This document shows positions 57,435 through 64,000 of a DNA stretch of 64,000 nt, one piece after another. The stretch is from contig CAJWPZ010000001.1 of NCBI GenBank assembly GCA_913045325.1, positions 124,001-188,000 on the forward strand. Direction: 5' to 3'. The translations under genes were made by a program, and so were the position numbers. Within the stretch, counting starts at the first letter, position 1. Each line of letters opens with the position of its first letter. Source of the DNA: an uncultured Flavobacteriaceae bacterium (GTDB lineage Bacteria; Bacteroidota; Bacteroidia; Flavobacteriales; Flavobacteriaceae). The notes under the pieces were generated by a model. That model was not told where the DNA came from. It was given only the letters and a program-made list of their open reading frames with translations, and searched no databases.

Positions 57435-57459
57435 TTGTATTGTGTTTATCTATTTTTTA

Positions 57460-60267
57460 TTAAAATCTAACGTAAAGGTTTAAGTAATATGTAGTTCCGT
57501 TTCCGAAGAAATAACGATTTCCGAATACGGGTGTATCTCTATTTGATTCTTCAACCATACCACGATAATCTGCAATTCTTGAATCTTCAAAACCACCTGT
57601 TTTGAAACGTTGGTCAAAAACATTGTTTAGTGTTGCAAAGAATCCAATATAATAACCATCAACTCTCCAAGACTTTCCTCCCACTACATTTACAAGCGTG
57701 TAATCATCAAACTGTTCTTGTCTTAATAATTCTCTTGCCGTTGCAGGGTCATAGTCATTGTAGCCAATATTATCTGTGTCTGTAGCAAAATTGTCGTTTC
57801 TACGAAGGCTACTTACATCTATATAAGCGTTTGAGAAATAGTTTGAAGTAACACCAAACCACCAGAAGTTTGGATCACGGTATTCAAAACCTAACTGGAA
57901 TGCATTTTCTGGACCTCCTGCGATATGTAGGTTTTTCATTTTAGTGGTACCATCACCCAATCTTTTTGGACCCTCAAAATCATCACTAGTAAAGTACTGA
58001 TTTGGATTGTTAGTATATACATACTGAGCCATAGATGCTGCACCTTTAAGCTTTATTGTAGGGGTTACCTGAGCCTCAATTCCTATCTCTGCTCCTGCTC
58101 TTGTAGATTCAATACCTGTAAGTACCTCCTGAACAAAAGTTCCTCCTCCATCAGCGTTCTGTATAGATTCTGTAAAGAAGAAGTTGATATCTGTTTGGTC
58201 TTGCATAGCATTATAAAAACCAGTCACTCTTGCCTTTAAAATAGGAGAGCGGAAGATGTAACTTACATCTAAATTCTGAATTTTTTCTTCCACCAAGCCT
58301 TCTACAACATTGTTGTTTTGGCGAGAATTACTAAAAGAGTTTCTAATGCTTGGCGCTTTTGTTAAGTATCCAGCGTTTACATCTATAAGGTGACGCCCTG
58401 TTAGCTTGTATACTGCACCCCCTTTAAGACCAAGAGTACTAAAGCTTAAGGCTTCACTTTCTCCAAATGAGTTGTTCCCCCCTTGGTAGTTTCCATTTTC
58501 ATATAAACCGTTACGTTGGTAATTGGTTGCACCTAAACTCCCAGCTAGGTAAAAATCTACCTTACTGTATTTAAATTGAGCTTGCGCAAATCCAGACATA
58601 ACATCTGCATTTATATCAAAATTATACTTGTAACGATCTCCCTCACCTACAATACGGTTTGGATTACGTACATCACTTTGTGCGATGTTAGATTGCAAAT
58701 CTCCAGCACCATCTCCAGATTCTGAATTTGCGAAAGTATCAATATCTAAAAATCCATTACTCCCAAGTAAATCACGAACCTGTGCGTAGTTTTCGCTTTT
58801 CAGGCTTCTATAATTTACAGCAGCGTTTAAGGTAATATTACTGGTTAGCTCAGAGAAAAGAATTGAGCTAAACTGCACTTGAGTATCTTTACTTACATCA
58901 TCTTGCAAAATGTACGATGCACTTAAGGCGTTACCTTGAGAATCTAAATTTGCATCATATAATGTATTCCAAGGAATCTGTCCATCGTTTACAAACTCTT
59001 GTCTTGCTAAATATGCTTGTTGATACTGGTAAGGAGAAGGACTTGCATCTCGCAAGAAGTAACTAGGCATTCTCTGGTAATAGTTACCAGCGGGATTACG
59101 GTTTCCGTTGTTATCGATACGGCTATTGTTAATTGTTCCTGTTTGATATCCAATGTTTGTGTTTAAGGTTGTTTTCTCACCAATGTTCCAGTAGTGATTC
59201 AACATAAAAATTGGTTCCTCAATTTCTCTGATGCGGCTATTTCTAAGCTCCCCATCTTGATACCCCCAGTTTGGATTGTAGCGAATCCCTTTTAGTTCTT
59301 TTTGTTCTTGAGTGATAGCCGTAGATCTTCCTCTTCGATTTGGGGTATAAAACGCCGTTAGGTTAATACTATGGTTGTCGTTTATTTTTTTCTCTACAGA
59401 GGCAAAGAATGAATTAGAATCATACAGGGTACCTTCTTGATATCCTCCATCACCAAATCTACGTGCTGCAGAAACAGCATATGCCCAGCCATTTTTATTA
59501 AGCCCGCTATTGTAGGTTCCCATAACACGACCTCGGTAACTTCTGTTTGAAGAAGCATAAGAAACACGACCACCTTGACGGTACTGAGAAGCTCTCATAA
59601 TGATGTTTGTGGTTCCTGCAACATCACCAAAGGTATAATCACTAGCCTTTAGGCCCATAGAAAATTCACGGTTACGTTGTACATCATTAAGGCCACCCCA
59701 GTTACCCCATTGTGGGCGTCCTGTGATTTGCTTATTCATTTCAAGACCATTGATAAGTACTTTACCATTGGCGTTGTCTAAACCTCTTGGTCTAAAGAAT
59801 GTTGCGCTAAAATCAAAAGCAGCGGCATTTAAAAAGGCATCTCTGGAAGCCTGTAATAGCCCAGAGGTGTTAAATGACGATCCATCATCCTGGTCCAGTT
59901 CATTATCAGAAAGGCTAATAATACCTATTTGAGATTCTGTAAGAGAAAGATCAACCTCTAATAAAATGGTGTTTAAATTTAATGTCTCTCCATTTTGTAT
60001 GGTGAGTTGGATTCTTTGTGTGTAATAGCCAGGCTTTGAAACTAAAAGCACCTGCTCTCCTTGAGGTAGAGCATCACCTTGAATTACAAAAAGACCTTCA
60101 GGGTCTGTCACGGTACTAAATGTGCTAGCTTTAATGCTAATGGCCACATCCACAATGACATCACTTGAATTACTATCCACAACGCGTCCTTTTACTACTG
60201 CAGTTTGTGCAAAACCTGTGCTTGCAAAAAACAAGAGAGTAAAAAAAGTTAACATGAGTTTTTTCAT
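57460..60267 (-). CDS. TonB-dependent receptor with N-terminal carboxypeptidase-regulatory-like domain
   Basis: 935 residues. Signal peptide ending STGFAQ, a CarboxypepD_reg-like domain at about 22-110 (AVVKGRVVDSNSSDVIVDVA, TVTDPEGLFVIQG), a plug region (FFRPRGLDNANGKVLINGLEMN, DYTFGDVAGTTNIIMRASQ) and a 22-strand-type barrel ending GTTYYLNLYVRF with terminal Phe. No SusD gene is adjacent. The substrate is unknown; its DUF5689 lipoprotein partner and the divergent secreted nuclease-like gene suggest nucleic-acid or phosphate-ester acquisition (inference). Confidence 0.92.
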   Translation of the reverse strand: MKKLMLTFFTLLFFASTGFAQTAVVKGRVVDSNSSDVIVDVAISIKASTFSTVTDPEGLFVIQGDALPQGEQVLLVSKPGYYTQRIQLTIQNGETLNLNTILLEVDLSLTESQIGIISLSDNELDQDDGSSFNTSGLLQASRDAFLNAAAFDFSATFFRPRGLDNANGKVLINGLEMNKQITGRPQWGNWGGLNDVQRNREFSMGLKASDYTFGDVAGTTNIIMRASQYRQGGRVSYASSNRSYRGRVMGTYNSGLNKNGWAYAVSAARRFGDGGYQEGTLYDSNSFFASVEKKINDNHSINLTAFYTPNRRGRSTAITQEQKELKGIRYNPNWGYQDGELRNSRIREIEEPIFMLNHYWNIGEKTTLNTNIGYQTGTINNSRIDNNGNRNPAGNYYQRMPSYFLRDASPSPYQYQQAYLARQEFVNDGQIPWNTLYDANLDSQGNALSASYILQDDVSKDTQVQFSSILFSELTSNITLNAAVNYRSLKSENYAQVRDLLGSNGFLDIDTFANSESGDGAGDLQSNIAQSDVRNPNRIVGEGDRYKYNFDINADVMSGFAQAQFKYSKVDFYLAGSLGATNYQRNGLYENGNYQGGNNSFGESEALSFSTLGLKGGAVYKLTGRHLIDVNAGYLTKAPSIRNSFSNSRQNNNVVEGLVEEKIQNLDVSYIFRSPILKARVTGFYNAMQDQTDINFFFTESIQNADGGGTFVQEVLTGIESTRAGAEIGIEAQVTPTIKLKGAASMAQYVYTNNPNQYFTSDDFEGPKRLGDGTTKMKNLHIAGGPENAFQLGFEYRDPNFWWFGVTSNYFSNAYIDVSSLRRNDNFATDTDNIGYNDYDPATARELLRQEQFDDYTLVNVVGGKSWRVDGYYIGFFATLNNVFDQRFKTGGFEDSRIADYRGMVEESNRDTPVFGNRYFFGNGTTYYLNLYVRF

Positions 60268-60333
60268 TCCGAAATTTTAAATATTTGATGAGAATTTAAC
60301 CTTCTCGTTAATATATTATTATGAATTTTGAAC

Positions 60334-60345
60334 AAATGTACATTT
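60334..60345. promoter_or_regulatory. Dyad 1 in divergent control region (12 bp perfect palindrome)
   Basis: AAATGTACATTT. The minus-strand TACATTTG (60340-60333) overlapping it also fits a -7 element reading toward the TonB-receptor gene. Confidence 0.5.
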
Positions 60346-60348
60346 TTC

Positions 60349-60366
60349 AAAGTAATTAATTACTTT
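60349..60366. promoter_or_regulatory. Dyad 2 in divergent control region (18 bp perfect palindrome)
   Basis: AAAGTAATTAATTACTTT, centred at 60357/60358. A plus-strand -7-like TACTTTTG (60361-60368) overlaps its right arm and reads toward the nuclease-like gene, so a bound protein could control both promoters. Confidence 0.55.
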
Positions 60367-60377
60367 TGTTGAATCAA

Positions 60378-60397
60378 TTGTGTGAATTTTTACACAA
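60378..60397 (+). promoter_or_regulatory. Dyad 3 in divergent control region
   Basis: TTGTGT-gaattttt-ACACAA inverted repeat, 19 bp before the start codon at 60416. It could be an operator or a leader hairpin. Confidence 0.4.
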
Positions 60398-60415
60398 ATT
60401 TAATTAGCCCTTTAA

Positions 60416-61465
60416 ATGCAAAACACAAAACATTTTTTTATCGCCTTGTTTTTATTTACAAGCATAGGCCTTGCTCAAGAAAAAAAACAATACAAGGTAA
60501 ATACAATAGCCTTTTATAATGTTGAGAACTTATTTGATACAGAAAACGACCCTATCACCTACGATGATGATAGAACTCCAGACGGGAAAGACCACTGGAC
60601 AGAAGAAATATACCAAGCCAAACTTAAAAACATAGCCAAAGTTATTAGTGAAATTGGAGCAGATGTAACCGGTACTGCGCCAGCCATCGTTGGCCTTTGT
60701 GAGACAGAGAATAGAAAAGTATTAGAAGATCTTGTTAACCAAGAACCTCTACTTGGTAAAGAATATGGCATTGTACAATTTGACTCCCCAGATAGAAGAG
60801 GGATTGATGTGGCACTCATCTACCAGAAAAAATTATTTACTCCAACAAATTACAAAGCACATGAGCTGTTAATTTACGATAATGTAGACCCTACCAAGCG
60901 TATTTTCACTAGAGATCAATTAGTGGTTAGCGGTATGCTAGATGGAGAAAAAATGCATTTTATTGTTAACCACTGGCCCTCAAGAAGCGGCGGGGAGGCA
61001 AGATCAAGGCAAAAAAGAATTAGCGCTGCAAAGTTAAACAAGCACATCATGGATTCTATTTTTGTGCAAGAGCCGTATGCTAAAATTATCACCATGGGAG
61101 ATTTTAATGATGATCCTACAAGCCCTAGTGTTAGAGATGTATTAAAGCCAAAAAAGAAAAGAGAAAATGTGGGTACAAAGCAACTATTCAACCCAATGGA
61201 AGACATGTTTAAAAATGGTTTAGGGACCTTGGCCTGGAGAGATGGTTGGAATTTATTTGACCAAATGATACTCTCCTCAGAATTCACCAAGAAAGACTAC
61301 ACCTCCTACCGTTTTTATAAGGCAGGAATCTACAACAAATCTTATCTGGCAAACTCAAAAGGGCAATACAAAGGATATCCTTACAGAAGCTTTAGTAACG
61401 GATCTTTCACGGGAGGATATAGCGACCACTTTCCAGTGTTTGTATACCTTGTAAAAGAGCAATAA
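60416..61465 (+). CDS. Secreted endonuclease/exonuclease/phosphatase family protein
   Basis: 349 residues with a signal peptide ending SIGLAQ. The EEP fold motifs are complete: FYNVENLFD, IVGLCETENRKVLEDL (metal-binding Glu), FIVNHWPSRSGGEA, IITMGDFNDDPTSPS (Asp, Asn) and SDHFPVFVYL (Asp-His). It is probably a periplasmic or extracellular nuclease or phosphodiesterase, distinct from the cytosolic Xth at 8265. Divergent from the TonB receptor with 148 bp between starts. Phosphate-ester breakdown for nutrient uptake is an inference; no pho box can be asserted. Confidence 0.92.
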   Translation: MQNTKHFFIALFLFTSIGLAQEKKQYKVNTIAFYNVENLFDTENDPITYDDDRTPDGKDHWTEEIYQAKLKNIAKVISEIGADVTGTAPAIVGLCETENRKVLEDLVNQEPLLGKEYGIVQFDSPDRRGIDVALIYQKKLFTPTNYKAHELLIYDNVDPTKRIFTRDQLVVSGMLDGEKMHFIVNHWPSRSGGEARSRQKRISAAKLNKHIMDSIFVQEPYAKIITMGDFNDDPTSPSVRDVLKPKKKRENVGTKQLFNPMEDMFKNGLGTLAWRDGWNLFDQMILSSEFTKKDYTSYRFYKAGIYNKSYLANSKGQYKGYPYRSFSNGSFTGGYSDHFPVFVYLVKEQ

Positions 61466-61493
61466 CATATTTTATACAGCTTTTTATAGCAAA

Positions 61494-61527
61494 CAAAAAA
61501 GGCCACTACATATAGTGGCCTTTTTTT
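61494..61527. terminator. Bidirectional terminator
   Basis: AAAAAAGGCCACTA-cata-TAGTGGCCTTTTTTT, a perfect stem with A and T tracts, between convergent genes. Confidence 0.9.
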
Positions 61528-61542
61528 GTTTTATCTAAGGCT

Positions 61543-61983
61543 TTACAGCCAACTCGCCCAAGGAATTCTGCTAAGCAATAACACTAGTGCAATGGTATAG
61601 AATATAGCCAGCATTTTAAATTTTGGGTGTGAGGTTAATTTCTTTTTGTGCTTAGAATAGCCTATGGTTATAAACACGGCTGTAAGAAGCATTACCGTTG
61701 GATGCTCTACAGCATACAAACGAAGCGTACTATCTTTCATGACAGCAGCAATGCCGTTGTTTAAAATAGACTGCAGCCCCAGGGGAGACACAAAAAACAA
61801 TACAAGACCAATTAAAAACTGTAGGTGCGTGACTATTAAAGCAAACAAAGAAAGTCTAAAGTCTTTATAGCTGTACTCTTTGTTTGTGAAAAAACTATAA
61901 AGTGCATTAAGGGTTGCAAAAACAACAACGAGCACTACCAAGTAGGCCCAGTAAGAATGCAAATATTTAATAGCTTGATACAT
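61543..61983 (-). CDS. Small four-helix inner-membrane protein
   Basis: 146 residues with four hydrophobic segments: about 10-30 (SYWAYLVVLVVVFATLNALY), 45-66, 92-108 and 125-142. Histidines lie at or inside helices (LHSYWAYL, VTHLQFLIG, AVEHPTVMLL), a pattern compatible with b-type heme binding as in small cytochrome b-like proteins, but this is only suggestive. I know homologues as uncharacterised Bacteroidota proteins. It sits between the nuclease-like gene and a second TonB receptor gene, with its own terminator on either side. Confidence 0.75.
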   Translation of the reverse strand: MYQAIKYLHSYWAYLVVLVVVFATLNALYSFFTNKEYSYKDFRLSLFALIVTHLQFLIGLVLFFVSPLGLQSILNNGIAAVMKDSTLRLYAVEHPTVMLLTAVFITIGYSKHKKKLTSHPKFKMLAIFYTIALVLLLSRIPWASWL

Positions 61984-62017
61984 AATAGAAGTTTAATTTT
62001 ATAAAGGTAAATGTACT

Positions 62018-62054
62018 AAAAACAAAAGAGCCATCACTATTGTGATGGCTCTTT
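62018..62054 (-). terminator. Terminator of the second TonB-receptor gene
   Basis: Perfect 13 bp stem AAAGAGCCATCAC-tatt-GTGATGGCTCTTT, with an A-run on the left giving the U-tract on the minus strand. Confidence 0.85.
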
Positions 62055-62077
62055 AAAATACTATATGATACTAAGAA

Positions 62078-64000
62078 TTAGAAGTTGTAACGTACACTTG
62101 CGTTGAATGTTCTTCCATTTCCAAGACCTATACCATAGTTATCTTGTCTTGTAATATAGTCTTCATTAAGGGCGTTGTACATGTTTGTTCTTAATGTAAG
62201 CTTGTTACCTCCAAACATGAACTTGTAAGTTAAACCAAGATCAAACAAACCATATCCGTCGATTCTGTCAGACTGAGCTTTTTCTCCTGCTTGAGCGGCC
62301 TCAACAACATCATCTGCATTAATAGCAGCATATAAATCTGTGTAGATGTTGTAATCTGCATCAAAACTAAGCCCATTAGAAATGTTCCAAACAAATCCAC
62401 CACCAAATGATGTTTGAGGAGCTCTACCAACTTTTACGCCAGATAAGGTTAATGTGTTATCATCTAACTCAATAAAATCAAGTGTTTCATTGTTTTGACG
62501 TGTAAAAGGAGTTTCTCCATCATACTTCCAGTTTCCGATAGATCCATACCCTCTCCATCTTAGAACGTCTGAATCCATACGGTATTCAAAATCAAATTCT
62601 AATCCTTGGTGTATTTGTGTTACGTCTGTAAAACGGTCTGTAAAGAATACATCTGCTCCATCCTCATCTGTAGTTTGACCTCCAGTTGAAACAAAACGGT
62701 TACCCCAGTCTGTTCTGTAGATGTCTACATTAATACGTAGGTTTCCTTTATTGTAACGGTATCCAGCTTCATAACTTAATACTTCTTCGTTTTCAATTTC
62801 TGGAGATACAATTGCGTTAGAGTTTCTAATGTCTGCAAAAATATTGTCTAGATATGGTTGACGTGAGTAAAATCCTCCATTTACGAAGAATGTACTAGCA
62901 TCAGTAGGAGAATATCCTAATCCTCCCTTAAGGTTGTATCCTAGTTTGCTGATTTTCTCAGACTCCCCAAGACCATCTAAAGCAATACCATCTCCACCAT
63001 CACGCTCTGCACCAGTAAAACGTCCAGTTCTTTGGAAAGACTGTGTAGATACAGCTCCTTGGAAAAACGCAGAGAAATGATCTGTAGCATATTCAGCTTG
63101 ACCAAAAGCACCAACATAGTTTATGTTTTCGCTGTAGTCATACTGTGTACGATTTGCCTCATCAGCAGAGTTAAATAAAGCAGACCATGGGTTTGCCTCA
63201 AACTCTTCAGTAAAGGTGTAATCATCTGGTCTGTTGTCATTTCTAAAGTTATCTACCCAACCGTTAAGACCTAATAGGTCGTTTACTTGTCTAAAGTGAT
63301 CTCCTCTGTACATTCTTGCATCAACACCTACACTTAAATCCCAATTTTCATTAGCATCGTAGTTTAAGTTACCCAAGAAACCATACCAGTTATGATTGTT
63401 TACAGAAGATCTTCTGATGTAAGAATCTCCGTAGTTACCATTTCCGTTTGCATCTGCATTGGCAATGTTATTTCTACGAATTGACTCAAAGTCAATCTCT
63501 GATCTAGCATTATCAGTGCCATCACTAAAACGAACTCTGTTAGATCCACTTCCTAAACCTCCTGTACCACCACCGCGGCCCCAAGAAGCATATAATACTG
63601 CAGAAAGATCTACTTTGTCGTTAATTTGGTAATCCCAGTTTAAGTTAGCAACTGGCTTATGGTAATAGTTACGTCTTTCTGTGTAACGTTGCCCGTCCAA
63701 AAATCCAGAATTTGGATTGTATTTATTTCCGTATTGCTCATAAACACTTCTGTTTTGAGAAAAGTTTTGGTCATGAAATTGTGGTGCACCTGTAAGTAAA
63801 AAGTTGAACACACTTTTATCACTTGCTTTGTACCCAACAGAGATCATATATGTTTGACCTCCACCTTGTGTACCTTCAGCATATTTTCTATATCCTTGCC
63901 AGTGATCTAATAATACTGAGAATCCCCAGCCTTTTTCACTCATTCCTGAGTTGTAGTTCATCGTCGCTTTTGCATAACTATCGTTACCACCTAGAAAACG
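62078..64000 (-). CDS. TonB-dependent receptor (partial, N-terminus outside window)
   Basis: The frame is open to the right edge of the window (residues before the internal Met at 63961 read FLGGNDSYAKAT), so the start, the signal peptide and at least part of the plug are missing. The visible 640 residues are a TonB-dependent barrel: GWGFSVLLDHWQGYRKYAEG, NYVGAFGQAEYATDHFSAFFQG, FVNGGFYSRQPYLDNIFADI and YDLGLTYKF-like strands near the end, closing NASVRYNF with terminal Phe. Its organisation (NGWVD, ALFNSADEAN region, a YEAGYRYNKGNLRI strand) is like that of the receptor at 57460, so they are paralogues, though clearly diverged. Substrate unknown. Confidence 0.9.
   Translation of the reverse strand, partial: RFLGGNDSYAKATMNYNSGMSEKGWGFSVLLDHWQGYRKYAEGTQGGGQTYMISVGYKASDKSVFNFLLTGAPQFHDQNFSQNRSVYEQYGNKYNPNSGFLDGQRYTERRNYYHKPVANLNWDYQINDKVDLSAVLYASWGRGGGTGGLGSGSNRVRFSDGTDNARSEIDFESIRRNNIANADANGNGNYGDSYIRRSSVNNHNWYGFLGNLNYDANENWDLSVGVDARMYRGDHFRQVNDLLGLNGWVDNFRNDNRPDDYTFTEEFEANPWSALFNSADEANRTQYDYSENINYVGAFGQAEYATDHFSAFFQGAVSTQSFQRTGRFTGAERDGGDGIALDGLGESEKISKLGYNLKGGLGYSPTDASTFFVNGGFYSRQPYLDNIFADIRNSNAIVSPEIENEEVLSYEAGYRYNKGNLRINVDIYRTDWGNRFVSTGGQTTDEDGADVFFTDRFTDVTQIHQGLEFDFEYRMDSDVLRWRGYGSIGNWKYDGETPFTRQNNETLDFIELDDNTLTLSGVKVGRAPQTSFGGGFVWNISNGLSFDADYNIYTDLYAAINADDVVEAAQAGEKAQSDRIDGYGLFDLGLTYKFMFGGNKLTLRTNMYNALNEDYITRQDNYGIGLGNGRTFNASVRYNF

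Noticed and set aside
57460..64000. Polysaccharide utilisation locus
   Set aside because: Two TonB receptors are present, but there is no SusD homologue, glycoside hydrolase or sugar-responsive regulator nearby.

Overview
The window is chromosomal DNA of a member of the Bacteroidota, most likely a marine Flavobacteriaceae; the genus cannot be fixed from the sequence. Supporting this are the low GC content, weak Shine-Dalgarno sites, TAnnTTTG-type promoter elements, type IX secretion (T9SS) sorting domains of both type A and type B, a PorP/SprF protein, family-restricted proteins (DUF4270, DUF2480, DUF3078, DUF5689), lone TonB-dependent receptors and a type-B succinate dehydrogenase. I see no rRNA, tRNA, CRISPR array, insertion sequence, prophage or integrase, so this reads as core genome with surface and secretion genes interspersed.

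Layout. 1-7115: a DUF4270 lipoprotein (cut by the window edge) and a half-length glycogen-synthase-like protein read leftward. Divergent from them are panC, panD, a YbhN-type membrane protein, an esterase-like protein without its nucleophile, and radA. 7154-9029: an aldo/keto reductase and exonuclease III. 9169-15591: a very large putative outer-membrane protein convergent with a 978-residue T9SS-secreted protein. 15732-21900: glyS, a coiled-coil membrane protein, comF, an Ig-like lipoprotein, a nitrilase-family amidase and an ankyrin protein. 22005-25459: the sdhCAB operon with a recognisable promoter. 25647-33230: a secreted sortilin-like beta-propeller, aminopeptidase P, BrnQ, an alpha/beta hydrolase and thiL.

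33490-38901 is a tight four-gene export/metal cluster: a choice-of-anchor B protein with a T9SS tail, a repeat lipoprotein, an MbnP-family protein and its MbnH-type di-heme partner. 39054-47405 is the SUF iron-sulfur assembly operon (sufA, B, C, D, S, E and a SufT-like gene). Two small envelope lipoprotein genes are wedged into it with 1-30 bp spacing, and DUF2480 and DUF3078 genes trail. hflX follows on the other strand. 48949-55419 is a T9SS type-B adhesin-like protein with PorP/SprF and an OmpA/PD40 protein.

55420-64000: a gene-poor stretch with a perfect (GA)20 microsatellite, then a possible nutrient-scavenging locus. It contains a TonB-dependent receptor plus DUF5689 lipoprotein, transcribed divergently from a secreted endonuclease/exonuclease/phosphatase protein across a spacer with three dyad symmetries, then a small four-helix membrane protein and a second TonB-dependent receptor that leaves the window.

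Best candidates for new biology are the nuclease/TonB-receptor/DUF5689 locus with its palindromic control region, the MbnP-MbnH cluster with its T9SS partner, a CARDB-GEVED cassette shared almost unchanged between two otherwise unrelated secreted proteins 20 kb apart, and the lipoproteins built into the SUF operon.
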